The notes below the pieces were generated by a model. It saw nothing but the letters and a program-made list of their open reading frames with translations. It ran no database searches and was not told where the DNA came from. From contig JAFLJL010014225.1 of NCBI GenBank assembly GCA_018398815.1, forward strand, positions 1 through 57,655: 57,655 nt of DNA, read 5' to 3'. This DNA is from Conus ventricosus (Eukaryota > Mollusca > Gastropoda > Neogastropoda > Conidae). Both the position numbers and the translations under genes were made by a program. Shown piece by piece: positions 1 through 11,762 of this stretch (positions are counted from its first letter, which is position 1; each line of letters opens with the position of its first letter).

Positions 1-9
1 AAGATATTA

Positions 10-56
<47 letters not shown>

Positions 57-60
57 AAGA
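1..60. repeat. (GA)n microsatellite at window edge
   Basis: Almost pure GA dinucleotides with occasional GG or AA interruptions. About 200 bases of unassigned sequence follow, in which I see no gene. Confidence 0.9.
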
Positions 61-189
61 GAATACGGGCTGTTCATCGAAGAAATATTTCTTTACTGTT
101 TGAAAAAATAAGGTATCTTCTGGTCTTCTCTCATCTTCCAGTCAGTTCGAGTCTCCCCATGCTCAGTGTCTTTCTGATGACCATTGTTG

Positions 190-710
190 CTTACAGGGGT
201 GTTTTGCAAAGGGAAATTTTTTTGCTTTTTGGGAACAAACCTGCCCGGACGATAAATCAATTCAGTGTTGCTCTTTGTGTGAGCAGTGAAATATATCGAG
301 CATTTGGGCCGATAGGCCAGTTAGGTAAAGCCTGCTCTTTTGTGTAAAGCAGTGGGGGAATTTATCGAGCACTTGCCAAAGGGGCCATTTTGGGTTTAAA
401 ATTGTCTCTTTTGGTGAGCAGTAAAAATCTTATCGAGAAACTTGCCGAAGGACGGGTTTTTTTTAAAAAGGGCTGCTCTTTGTGTGAGCAGTGAAACCCT
501 TCCCACTGAACACCTCCCCGACGATACAATAAATTTCATTTTTTGCTCTTTGTGGGGAGCAGTGAAATCTTAACTGAACCCTGCCGACGAAAAAAAATCA
601 ATTCAGTTTTGTTTCTTTGGTGGCAGTGAAAATCTTACGAGCACTTCCCGTTGGAAACAGTTAGGTCTTTGGGTTGCTCTTTTGGTGAGCGAGGGAAATC
701 TTCATCCAGC
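190..710. repeat. Degenerate ~70-bp tandem repeat
   Basis: The phrase GCTCTTTGTGTGAGCAGTGAAA recurs in altered form near 269, 332, 405, 475, 546, 612 and 685, each time followed by a version of CTTATCGAGCACTTGCC and an ATCAATTCAGT segment. The spacing is about 65-72 bases, giving roughly seven copies. Copies differ by many substitutions that turn mixed triplets into homopolymer triplets, so the true similarity between units is probably higher than it looks. Short open frames here have no coding look. Confidence 0.7.
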
Positions 711-959
711 ATACGGGTTTCTTTCCCTTTTCTTATTTTCCCCCATGTATGGGAAACGACGGGAAACTTCGTTTTTTAAATTCCCTTTTTTTTTCTTTCT
801 TGTCTTTCTTTCTTTTGTTGTTTTTCTCTTTTTTCTTTTTTTTGTTGGTCTTTTTTTTTGGGCCTGCCCCCAAAAATTTGTCTTTTTTTCCCCTTTTTTG
901 TATCAAGAACTGAAAAAAAAATTTATGTTTGAAATTTAAAACCTTAAAACATACTGTTT

Positions 960-1100
960 GAAAATTTGGAGAAAAGGGGAGAGAGAGGAGAGAGAGAGAG
1001 GAGAAAAGAGAGGAGTGTGTGTGTGTGGGGTGTGTGTGGGTGTGTGTGTTGGTGTGTTTGGGTTGGTGTGGGTGTGTGGTGTGGTGTTCCCCGGCGCTGG
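960..1100. repeat. GA then GT low-complexity tract
   Basis: A purine tract of GAGAG type passes into GTGTG sequence with GGTGTG variants. The stretch from 720 to 960 before it is T-rich with homopolymer runs. I see no gene between 700 and 1,240. Confidence 0.8.
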
Positions 1101-1239
1101 CGCACGCGCTCATACCCAAACTGAATAGCCGGACATCCATAAAATCATCTAAAAAACTGACACTCGAAAATTTGTTGTTAAAAAAACACCCCCAAAAACG
1201 TTCATTTAACAGACACTCAGCCCAATTTTTCCCCTGAAC

Positions 1240-4200
1240 AAACCCCCGACAATTTTCTTTAAACAGACCCCCCAGACAATTTTCCCTTTAAAACAGAAAA
1301 CCCAGACAAACTCTTTAAAACAACCCCAGCCCAATGCCTTTTAAACAGAACCCAGACCAATGTTCATTAAACAGACCCCCCAAAACAATGCTCTTTAAAA
1401 CCCGCCCACCCAAAACAAATGCTCTTTAAAACGGACACCCAGACAATGTCTTTAAACAGACCCCCCCAGACAATGTTCATTAAACGGGACACCCAGACAA
1501 TCCCAAAATTAAACAGACCCCCAGAAAATTTTTCATTAAACAGCCCCCAGACAAGGGCTCATTAAACAGACCCCCCAGAAAATCCCCTAAATTAAAACGG
1601 GACACCTGGGACAATGTTCAAAAAACAGACCCCCCAGAAAATGCTCATTAAAAGACACCCAAAACAATCCCTTTACATAGAAAACTGGGGACAATGTTCC
1701 TTAACCAACATCCAGACAATGCTCTTTAAAAACAAATTCCAAACTTTTCCCTTTTTAAACAGACCCAAAGAAAATGCCCAAAGTCAACAACCCCAAGACA
1801 GAAACCATTAAACGCTCCAGACAACGTTAAATAAAAAAACACCCAACAAAAAATTAAAGCGGGACGGGCAAACGAAAACTTTTCCCATTGAATGGACCCA
1901 ACACAATTTTCTGTCAACGGCCCAATGGAAAATAAATGGTTACTGAAAAATTTTCATTTAAAATAGCCCCGGGTCAAGGGTTTGTAAACAAATACCGTTC
2001 AATTTTTAGTAAACAGACCCAGTCAATTTTTAGAAAACAAACCCCCAGTCAATGTTTAGTAGAACCGGTCAAGGTTTAGTAAACAGACACCAGTCAAGTT
2101 TAGTAAAACGCACATTCAATTTTAGAAAACAGACCCAATCAATTTTTAGTAAACAAAACACCAGTCAATTTTTAAGAAAAAACAACACCGGTCAATGTTT
2201 AGTAAACAGCCCCCATTCAATTTTTTAGTAAAACAACCCCAGTCAATTTTTTAGTAAACACCCCCAGTAAAAGTTTAGTAAACAGACACCAAAAAAATTT
2301 TAGTAAAACAGAAAACAAATTTCAATTTTTAAGAAAAAGACACTGGTTTCAATGTTTAGTAAACAGACCCGGAATTTTTAGAAAAACAGAAAAGGGGCAA
2401 TGTTTAGAAAACCCGCCCACTGGTCAATTTTTTAGTAAAAGGGCCCCCCGGTCAATTTTTTTGTAAACAGCCCACCGGCCCAATGTTTAAAAAACAGACA
2501 CTGGTGAATGTTTAGTAAATAGGTACCAGCCCAATTTTTAGTAAACAGAAAACCATTAAATTTTTAAGTAAACAACACCGGTCAATTTTTTATTTAAACA
2601 GAACAGGCCCTTTTTTTAGAAATGGGTACCAGTAAATTTTTTAGAAAACAGACCCCCGGTCGGGTGTTTAGTAAACAGACCCCGGTCAATGTTTATAACA
2701 GACACCGCATTTTTTATAAACAGACACCAAAAATCAATGTTTAAAAACAGACCCCCAAATAAAAAGTTTTGAAAACAGACACCGGTCAATTTTTAGTAAA
2801 AGCCCGGGGTCAAGTTTAGTAAACAGACCCCCGGGGTCAGTGTTTGGGAAACAGACCCGGGTCAATGTTTAAAACGGGCCCATTTGGTAAAATTTTAGAA
2901 AACAGACCCAGTCAATGTTTAGTAAACAACACCAGTCAATTTTTTTAAAAACAGACACCAGTCAATTTTTTAGTAAACAGACACCGGCAATTTTTAAAGT
3001 AAACAGAAAACCGGGCCCAATGTTTATTTAAACAGAAAACTGGTCAATTTTTTGTAAACAGGCCCCGGTAAGTTTAGTAAACAGAAAACCGGTCAGTGTT
3101 TGTAAATAGGTACAGTTAATGTTTAGAAAACAACACAGGTCAATGTTTAGAAAAAATTTTACGGCAATGTTTAGAAAACCCCCCCACAGGTCAATGTTTA
3201 GTAAAAAACACCCCCGGTAAAATGTTTAGTAAACAGACCTGGTCAATTTTTAGTAAAAGACACTGGTCAATATTTAGTAAATGGGTACCAGTCAATGTTT
3301 GGGAAACAGACACCAGTAAAATGTTTAGAAAACAGAACAGGTCAAGGGGGTTTGTTAAACAGCCCACAGGTCAATGTTTAGAAAATAGGCACCATAAAAT
3401 TTTTTGTAAGCAGAAATAAACGAGTGTGTGGTGAACAGATATCCAGACAATTTTTTCAATAAACAAACACCCGACAATCCCTCACTGAACAGACCCAAAA
3501 CCCAATGTTCATAAACCCCAACCGCGCAGCAAAAGTTCATCAAACACTCACCCGGGGACAATTTTTTCAGAAAAGAGACACCGAAAATGCCCCGGGAAAA
3601 AGAAAAACCAAGTTTTTCAGTACAAAAAGACACCCGGGAAAAATTTTTAAATTTAATCAGCCCAATCTGCACACATTTAAACAGACCCCGGGACATTTTT
3701 TCTTTTGAGTGTACAAACACCAGGCATTGTTCACTAAATAAAAAGACACCAGACATTGTTCAGAAAACCCCAACACCAGACAATGGTCGTTTGTTTAAAC
3801 GACCCCAGACAATGTTCATAAAGAAAACCACACCAGAAAAAGTTAAATGCGTAAAACAAACCCACAATGTTGAGTGGAAAAACGCCAGACAAAGTTCGTT
3901 GAAAAAAACACACCCCAAAGCCCAATGTTTTTGGGGGTAAAAAAAACACCAGCCCAAAGTTCACAGGGGAAACAAACACCCGACAATGTTGAAAAAAAAA
4001 ACACACACACCAGACAATTTTTCCGGAGAAAACAGACACCAGACAATGTTCACTGAGTAAACTATCCCCGACATTGAAAAAGGGGTAAACAACACCAGAA
4101 AAATGTTCACCCCATTGAACAAACCACAAAAAGTACTCCCCCTTTTGTAAACGACACCGGGACATTTTTTTACTGAGAAACAAATGCCCAAGCCCCCCCA

Positions 4201-5085
4201 TTAGTTTAGTAAACAGACACCCATCCCCCAATGTTAACGGGAGAAAAAACCCCCGGCCCCAGAAAAATGTTTGGGACGGGAGTAACCAGACACCAACAAT
4301 GTTTAAAAGGAACCAGACCCCCCAAAAAAATTTTATACTAAAGTAAAGGGGACCCCAGAAAATGTTTACCCCTGACGACTCGAAATGTTTATGCTGAGTA
4401 AATAGACACCAAAACAATTTTTTTACACGGGACAGCCCACCAAAAAAATTGTTTAAATTAGAAACAAAACCCCCAGAAAATGTTTACACGGACAGCCACC
4501 CGAAAAATGTTTATACTGAGTAAATGGGACACCGAAAAATGTTTACACTGACAGACATCAGAAAATGTTTATACTGGTAAAAAGACCCCAAAAAATGTTT
4601 ATACTAATTTAAAATCCCCAAAGACAATTTTCATTAAAACAAACACCAGAAAAATTTTAAATTTCCGATTTAAATAGACCCCAACAATTTTTTAGATGAG
4701 AAAACAAACCCCAAACAATTTTTTTAAAAACCCACTGACAAAACACCAGACAATTTTTATATTAAGAAAAACAGAACCCAAACAATAGAACCCGAGTGAA
4801 CAGCCCACCAGCCCAAGGGTTTACACTGAGTAAACAAAACACCAGACTTGTTTAAAACTGAATAAACAGACGCTAGACAATGTTTCACTGAGTAAAGGGG
4901 AAAACCATGCAACCCCTCAGAAAACCAAAACACCAGACAATGTTTCCCGGAGTAACTAGACCCCCAGAAAAATTTTAAGAAGAGTGAACGACACCAAAAC
5001 AATGAAAACACTGACAAAAACCAAAAACAATTTTTACACTGAGTAAGGGGGACACCAGGCAATGTTTAAAAACGGGACTAAACGG
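1240..5085. repeat. Satellite array of 25-31-bp units, four blocks
   Basis: A long head-to-tail array built on the theme ACAGACACCAGACAATGTT followed by a short variable spacer ending in TAA. Four blocks differ in spacer. From about 1,240 to 1,910 units end in CATTAA (~27 bp). From 1,930 to 3,410 they read CAGTCAATGTTTAGTAA (~25 bp). From 3,430 to 4,080 they read GTTCACTGAGTAA (~29 bp). From 4,080 to 5,085 they read GTTTACACTGAGTAA (~31 bp). Many units contain homopolymer substitutions. The open frames over the array are by-products of the repeat. Confidence 0.88.
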
Positions 5086-5089
5086 GGAA

Positions 5090-6640
5090 AACTAGACGGA
5101 AAATGACTGGGGTGGTGGGTGGGCCCTGTAGGGGGAAAGGACTTGGAAAAATTTCTCTATGAGAATTTTATTAACTTTTTCAACTCCACCCTCTCTTTAC
5201 TAGTCGGGTGGAAGGAGCAATTTTCCCGGGTTGCTAGTCATCGATAAAAATTTGAATTTTTTCCCCGGGAACTTTTTAAAATACTCAATAGTGCTCTGAG
5301 AAAGTTTCCTTAGGCCTGTACTCTTAAAAGTATTTGTGCTCGAGAGACAAAAATTAAAAGAGGGAATTTTAAAACTTTTCAACACTGATTAAAACCAACA
5401 AAGAACGAACAAGTTAATGCAATTTCACCTGCTTACACAGGGTAAAAAAAAAAATTTATACATGTCTTTTGGCTATTTAAAAAGTTCCATTGAACCAAAA
5501 AAAATTTAGTGCCCTTCCTCCAACTCCTTTTTACTTATTTACACTCAGTGCGTAGTTTAAAGGGGGAATACAGGGGTAAATTGTTACTCTGAATGTATAT
5601 TCTTATTTTAACACCCCCACTTTGCTTGCATAAAACCCTGCAGTACCCAAAAGGATAATCACAGACATGTTCCACTGTTTCATTTTTAAAAGTGAGGGGA
5701 AGTTTTGAATGAAAGATCTTAATTTGGGTTAAGTCCTCTTTGGGTTATTTTTCAAACTTAAGTCCGAGAGGATTTGTTGATCTCTCCGGGGGCTGGTGGG
5801 CAGATCCTGCTGTGAAAACCTTTTTTTTATGGCGGGCTCTGGTGTGTCCCTTTCCCCAAACCCGTCTTTCCCGTGGGGTTTGAAAGCCTCAGTTGAATGT
5901 GAAGCCATGGTTTCTGGTGTAACCCGGTTTCTGGGATAGCCCCGGGGTATGGTTTAAAACCACAGTTTGTTGCAAAACCCTGGGCCCCGGTCTGGGGATT
6001 TAAAAACAATTGGTCTGTAGTTTTAAATTGCTGAGGGGGTGGTTTGTCGAGTTTAAAGGTTTTAAACCCCCTTTTCTTTCGAAGAGGTGTGAGAATTTTC
6101 CCAAACCAAACAAAAAATTTTTTTCTCTAATTGGGAAGTTTTATCTATTTAAATTTTAGTCTTTTAAAATTTTTTTTAAAAGGCGAGTTGAGTTTACCCG
6201 AAGGGTAGGAAAACAATTTAAACCCAAAGCAACAGTTTCAGTCAAAAAAGCTTTCAATGTTTCTTATGAATTAAAACACATTAACTTGGAAAACACTTGC
6301 CCCAAACACAATGTGGGGTTTTGACTTAAAATCATGCAAACAAAGCAGTCCAACAATCACCCGTATTTTAACAATACTTTGCAGTTTTTTCCCTGTTTCA
6401 AAGGGATACTTTTTTCTGATCTGAATTTTAAAAATCAATTATCTTTTTTAACAGTTTGAAAATTTCTTTCTGGCAAAAGTTTAGGTTTTAACACAAAAAA
6501 TTGTCAATTGTTCCCCCATGGGGTTGCGTTTTAAACCCCATAGTGACAAACAAACAACAAAACAGGATAATCATTCTCATATTGATAAATGTCACCGTAT
6601 TGTCACAAAGTTTGCTGCTAAACAACATGGCATACATAAA
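5090..6640. other. Unassigned low-quality sequence
   Basis: About 1.5 kb without a recognisable gene or repeat family. It is AT-rich with many homopolymer runs, like the satellite before it. Around 5,880-5,990 there are loose internal repetitions around TGAAGCCATGGTTTCTGG and AAACCACAGTTTG, not regular enough to call. Open frames here are short and lack conserved motifs. Confidence 0.5.
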
Positions 6641-6644
6641 AATT

Positions 6645-7790
6645 CCCCCCCCCCCCCACCGATTTGAAATGATAAACCCCGGGGGACTACAGGCCAGTCT
6701 CCCTCCCAATTTCGTCATATGCAAATTTAAGGGGAAATGTGGATCAAGTGCTATGATGGAAAACCTGGATTCCCCCAGGGTCCTCACCAACCGCCAGCAC
6801 AGCTTCAGAAAGGGTCGCTCATGTGAAACACAGCTCCCGAATTTGTTGACGAGATTGTTGGACACATGGTGGGAGGAGGACAAGTCGATATCCTTATAAT
6901 GGACTTTGCTAAGGCATTTGACAAAGTCAACCATAACCTTCTCCTTCATAAGCTGCATATATACGGTGTCCAAGGTCATACCAACAGGTGGATAGCGAGT
7001 TTCATGCAGAACAGACGACAAGCAGTGGTTGTGAACGGGTCGTGCTCATCGTTTATACCAGTCAGATCTGGTGTGCCACAGGGGTCAGTACTGGGACCAT
7101 TCTTATTTCAGGCCTACATCAACGACCTGCCCGATAATCTGACTACAAACAGCAGACGCTTTGCAATCATATCAGTTCCATCTGGACCAAAGCCAACCAG
7201 GTCCTGGGTTTCTCAGCTCCCCTAGCATAAAGGCTAAAGCCTATAAAACGTTTGTTCGGCCTCTGTTGGAATATTCAGCATCCATCTGGAACCCCTATGA
7301 GAAACAGCACAAGGTGAAGATAGAAAACATTCAGAGTAGGGCAGCCCGCTTTGTGCTGAACCGTTACCAACGTACTGCCAGTGTTACCATCATGCTGGAC
7401 ACTCTAGGATGGATGTCCCTTGAGGACAGAAGGAAAAAAGCAAGGCTCTCCATGTTCTATAAAATCAAGAACAGCTTAGTCAGCTGCCCGAGGTTGAAAC
7501 GACAGCTCCAACCTCCCAAGAACAATTGTGGAACAAAATTGTGGACTGGAACTCCCCCCCCAGGAAACTGTTGATGTCAAAACCCCCGACACATTTGTAT
7601 CACAGGTCAATAGGCTTCTTCAGTAGACTTCTTCGTACATCTGTCTCGTTGTGTGAATGGATGAGTGGAAGGATGTTGCGGGCCTGAGTTGCCTACTGCA
7701 ACCTGGGATCAGCTAGCCCATAGTAATGGATGAAAAGCGGACTGTGGTAGCCTGCTGGCAGCTCCGCACTTAGCTTTTACCTTTTTTTTG
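6645..7790 (+). mobile_element. LINE A: 5'-truncated non-LTR retrotransposon with deleted RT core
   Basis: This is a remnant of a LINE ORF2 of CR1/jockey-like type. The N-terminal part of the RT lies near 6,670-6,890 over two frames, with the recognisable phrase LTNRQHSFRKGRSCETQL. Motif A follows (DFAKAFDKVNHNLL, 6,901-6,945), then the LGVPQGS-type motif (VPQGSVLGPFLF, near 7,072-7,108) and INDLPDNL. The frame then jumps at about 7,160 from SRRFA directly into the C-terminal thumb region (KTFVRPLLEYSASIWNPY, IQSRAARFVLNRY). The catalytic FADD block and about 100-150 downstream residues are therefore missing, and a one-base frameshift adjoins the join. The reading frame fades out near 7,615 and a ~170-base tail follows. 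It cannot encode an active RT. Confidence 0.9.
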
Positions 7791-7794
7791 CGTA

Positions 7795-8110
7795 GGCTAG
7801 TGAGTAGGTAAGATAAGGGTAGGGGGTGTCACTTTGTGGTATGAATGTGGATAATCTTGTGCTATAGAAATACGAAGCAGAATACGTTGGTTAAAAAATT
7901 TTTTTATTAATTTTAAAAAAATTTTTATTAAAGCAGATTCCCCGTTTTATAGTCTCATAATAATCAGCCTATTGATTGTGGAAACTTTACGGAAAAAGAA
8001 GAACACAATGTCATCATCGACCAACTGTCCGATGCGTCCGCAGGCGGACGGTGGATATGGAGAGGAGGGAGGTGAGCGAGAGAGGGAGAGGGGTTTTCTG
8101 TAGTGCGCCG
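7795..8110. other. Unassigned spacer
   Basis: Possible 3' tail of LINE A followed by A/T-rich and unique sequence. No gene or regular repeat was recognised. Confidence 0.4.
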
Positions 8111-8137
8111 GCTATCATTCAATCACTGGCGAAGGAG

Positions 8138-8390
<253 letters not shown>

Positions 8391-8508
8391 GCATAGATTT
8401 GAAATCTATTCTGCCTTTTGTGTGACAGATGGGACAGAGAAAGGAGGGAGAATGGCGTTTGTGTTTGTACAAGAGGGACCGATCGGGTGACTTGTCAGGC
8501 GTTTTGTC

Positions 8509-8582
8509 ACACAGACAATGTTTACACTGAGTAAACAGACACCATACAATGTTCAGTAAACAGACAACAGACAACGTTCACT
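8509..8582. repeat. Isolated outpost of the 25-31-bp satellite
   Basis: Roughly two and a half units of the satellite that fills 1,240-5,085: GACAATGTTTACACTGAGT, then ACAGACACCATACAATGTTC, then ACAGACAACAGACAACGTTC. This outpost is cleanly written, without the homopolymer noise of the main array, so it is the best local guide to the true unit. Confidence 0.8.
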
Positions 8583-8583
8583 C

Positions 8584-8619
8584 TGTGTGTGTGCGTGCGT
8601 GCGTGGTGTGCGCGCGCGC

Positions 8620-8704
<85 letters not shown>
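8584..8704. repeat. (GT)n microsatellite
   Basis: About 120 bases of GT with a short GC-alternating section near 8,610-8,620. It ends abruptly at 8,704, just before the 5' limit of LINE B. Confidence 0.97.
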
Positions 8705-8707
<3 letters not shown>

Positions 8708-8843
8708 ATTATTATGATTATTAGCCTACTAAGCGTGCAGATGTTCCATCCATCAGAATGTTAGAAGACAATCATCCAACTGCAAAAATTTGGCAATTGC
8801 TTATGATGCATGGAAAAAAATACAAATGATAAAGATTAAAGAT

Positions 8844-9770
8844 AAGAAAAAAGTATCCCTGACTATGCAATAGTTGATAATGAACTGATAATAAAAGTCT
8901 ACGATTTCAGAATGCATTATTTTGACACAACAATTTCTGATATCCACTACCCTGTCCACGCAACCTTTGTTACGGCTAGTGAGTTCCAAGTTAATGAACA
9001 AAATACAAATACCACCACAGAGTCCATTTACAACAAAGCAATGCAGAATTTTTTGGCGCAAAGAAAGTTTGGTTGTTGGTAGTTTTGATGTCATTTATGA
9101 TGATATGTTGTTGGTGGATGAAATGCCTGATTGTGATGTGTATGACATGTATAAGACAATAAAAACTCATTTTTGACACCTTTAACAAACGTGTGGCGTG
9201 ATCAAATCACAAACAATAAAACTTAAAGTAATTTCAAAACTCAAATCAGAAAACAAAAAAGCTTGGTTTGGACAAAGGTGTAATCAAGTAAGGGTAAGAC
9301 ACAACGAACACAGAAATGTATCCTTGAGTAACAAGAATGAAACAGAATAAACTCGGAACTGTATACTTAAAAAGCAAGAATAATAAGGACCTTGAACAGG
9401 AAATGGAAACAGTGACTAAGCGGAATATGCCACAACAAAAGCTGAAAACAAAACAGAAAAAAAAAAACAACAACAGAAAGACATTAGTCAAAGACTTGAA
9501 AAACGAAGCTGCGAGACTTCCAAAGCTACTGGTTCATCGTAAATGAAAAACAGAAACAAGCAGCAACAGTGTCCTGTCTCAAGAAACTGAAAAGTTATCC
9601 AAAACCAGCACGGGGTGACCATCAAACAACACCAACAAGAAGTTGACAGAAGAATTTGCAAAATCAGAACAGGCAAGAAAAAAAATCTTTAGTAAGGAAT
9701 TTACTGAGACTGAACTCTACACTATTGTTAAACAATTACAGAACAACAAAATAAAAAACCAACAAATTAA
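8844..9770 (+). pseudogene. LINE B ORF2: endonuclease end and pre-RT linker
   Basis: A 75-codon open stretch from 8,844 carries PDYAIVDNELIIKVYDFRMH followed by the phrase SDIHYPVHATF. This matches the end of the apurinic-type endonuclease in LINE ORF2 proteins, where SDHxP or SDVHxP holds the catalytic aspartate and histidine. Further on, KKAWFGQRC (near 9,255-9,285) resembles the KPWF-type motif of the linker. KDLKNEAARLPK leading into YWFIVN (9,490-9,545) resembles the lysine-rich segment before RT. The piece ends with FTETELYTIVKQLQNNK (about 9,697-9,760), the start of the RT entry motif. Several frameshifts and stops interrupt it. Confidence 0.7.
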
Positions 9771-9774
9771 TTAC

Positions 9775-9846
9775 ACAAAAAAGTACGCGTTTCGACCTCT
9801 TTGATCTTCTTCAGACAAGCCACACAGCATTAAAGACAATGAAAAC
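9775..9846 (-). other. Hammerhead-like motif at edge of the insert in LINE B
   Basis: Read on the minus strand, 9,826-9,787 gives CTGAAGAAGATCAAAGAGG followed by TCGAAACGCGTAC. This resembles the hammerhead ribozyme core: CUGANGA, a short stem (GATC with GGTC), then GAAAC. One extra A separates CUGAAGA from the stem, and no convincing stem I or stem III was found. The same phrase occurs three times on the plus strand near 40.0-40.25 kb. It may mark the end of a Penelope-like or retrozyme-type element inserted in LINE B. Confidence 0.3.
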
Positions 9847-11490
9847 GAAGGCCGAACATACAGTCACTTAACTCCTCAAACTGAAGGCCGAACATACAGT
9901 CACTTAACTCCTCAAACTGAAGGCCGAACATACAGTCACTTAACTCCTCAAACTGAAGGCCGAACATACAGTCACTTAACTCCTCAAACTGAAGGCCGAA
10001 CATACAGTCACTTAACTCCTCAAACTGAAGGCCGAACATACAGTCACTTAACTCCTCAAACTGAAGGCCGAACATACAGTCACTAACTCCTCAAACTGAA
10101 GGCCGAACATACAGTCACTTAACTCCTCAAACTGAAGGCCGAACATACAGTCACTTAACTCCTCAAACTGAAGGCCGAACATACAGTCACTTAACTCCTC
10201 AAACTGAAGGCCGAACATACAGTCACTTAACTCCTCAAACTGAAGGCCGAACATACAGTCACTTAACTCCTCAAACTGAAGGCCGAACATACAGTCACTT
10301 AACTCCTCAAACTGAAGGCCGAACATACAGTCACTTAACTCCTCAAACTGAAGGCCGAACATACAGTCACTTAACTCCTCAAACTGAAGGCCGAACATAC
10401 AGTCACTTAACTCCTCAAACTGAAGGCCGAACATACAGTCACTTAACTCCTCAAACTGAAGGCCGAACATACAGTCACTTAACTCCTCAAACTGAGGCCG
10501 AACATACAGTCACTTAACTCCTCAAACTGAAGGCCGAACATACAGTCACTTAACTCCTCAAACTGAAGGCCGAACATACAGTCACTTAACTCCTCAAACT
10601 GAAGGCCGAACATACAGTCACTTAACTCCTCAAACTGAAGGCCGAACATACAGTCACTTAACTCCTCAAACTGAAGGCCGAACATACAGTCACTTAACTC
10701 CTCAAACTGAAGGCCGAACATACAGTCACTTAACTCCTCAAACTGAAGGCCGAACATACAGTCACTTAACTCCTCAAACTGAAGGCCGAACATACAGTCA
10801 CTTAACTCCTCAAACTGAAGGCCGAACATACAGTCACTTAACTCCTCAAACTGAAGGCCGAACATACAGTCACTTAACTCCTCAAACTGAAGGCCGAACA
10901 TACAGTCACTTAACTCCTCAAACTGAAGGCCGAACATACAGTCACTTAACTCCTCAAACTGAAGGCCGAACATACAGTCACTTAACTCCTCAAACTGAAG
11001 GCCGAACATACAGTCACTAATCCCAATGAGGCCGAATCGTCACTTAACTCCTCAAACTGAAGGCCGAACATACAGTCACTTAACTCCTCAAACTGAAGGC
11101 CGAACATACAGTCACTTAACTCCTCAAACTGAAGGCCGAACATACAGTCACTTAACTCCTCAAACTGAAGGCCGAACATACAGTCACTTAACTCCTCAAA
11201 CTGAAGGCCGAACATACAGTCACTTAACTCCTCAAACTGAAGGCCGAACATACAGTCACTTAACTCCTCAAACTGAAGGCCGAACATACAGTCACTTAAC
11301 TCCTCAAACTGAAGGCCGAACATACAGTCACTTAACTCCTCAAACTGAAGGCCGAACATACAGTCACTTAACTCCTCAAACTGAAGGCCGAACATACAGT
11401 CACTTAACTCCTCAAACTGAAGGCCGAACATACAGTCACTTAACTCCTCAAACTGAAGGCCGAACATACAGTCACTTAACTCCTCAAACT
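9847..11490. repeat. 36-bp minisatellite, about 45 copies
   Basis: Near-perfect tandem copies of a 36-base unit beginning GAAGGCCGAACATACAGTCA. The unit is 12 codons long, so frames stay open on both strands. The plus strand reads EGRTYSHLTPQT and the minus strand MFGLQFEELSDC, repeated. Only three irregularities were seen: a one-base loss at about 10,084, a one-base loss at about 10,494, and a scrambled unit at 11,018-11,042. Such homogeneity implies recent expansion or gene conversion. There is no signal peptide, flanking exon or promoter to suggest it is translated. Confidence 0.97.
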
Positions 11491-11762
11491 GGGCGCAAAG
11501 TGGATGTGGAATGGAAACGAGGCTGTTGGAAGGGGAGACGATAACGGCTGAAATGATATTTTTTAATAATGATAATGAAATAAAGAGAATATTACTACTA
11601 CTGCTTCAAATATCAATAGTGATGGTAGTGTAATTATACAGTAATTATGCTTTAAAAATGGTAATAATAATTGTTGTGGAAATAGTAACAGCACTGACAG
11701 AAAGAGAAAGGAGATTTCCCTTTTGTAGAATTTTGTTTCAGGTTTCGCCTGCGGTCACCTTA
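11491..11762. other. AT-rich spacer after the 36-bp array
   Basis: A short unique stretch (to about 11,545) is followed by AAT-rich sequence and a segment ending TTTCGCCTGCGGTCACC. This is the right part of the DNA inserted into LINE B. No gene was recognised. Confidence 0.5.

Noticed and set aside
3734..4417. 227-codon minus-strand frame in the satellite
   Set aside because: It spans about 23 units of the satellite. The frame survives because homopolymer errors remove stops, and there are no domain features.
9830..11467. Long minus-strand proteins made of MFGLQFEELSDC repeats as real genes
   Set aside because: They arise from a 36-bp tandem repeat. Every unit carries an ATG, both strands are open, and no flanking coding sequence or signal exists.
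9847..11490. CRISPR array
   Set aside because: Units are contiguous with no unique spacers, and the setting is eukaryotic transposon DNA.
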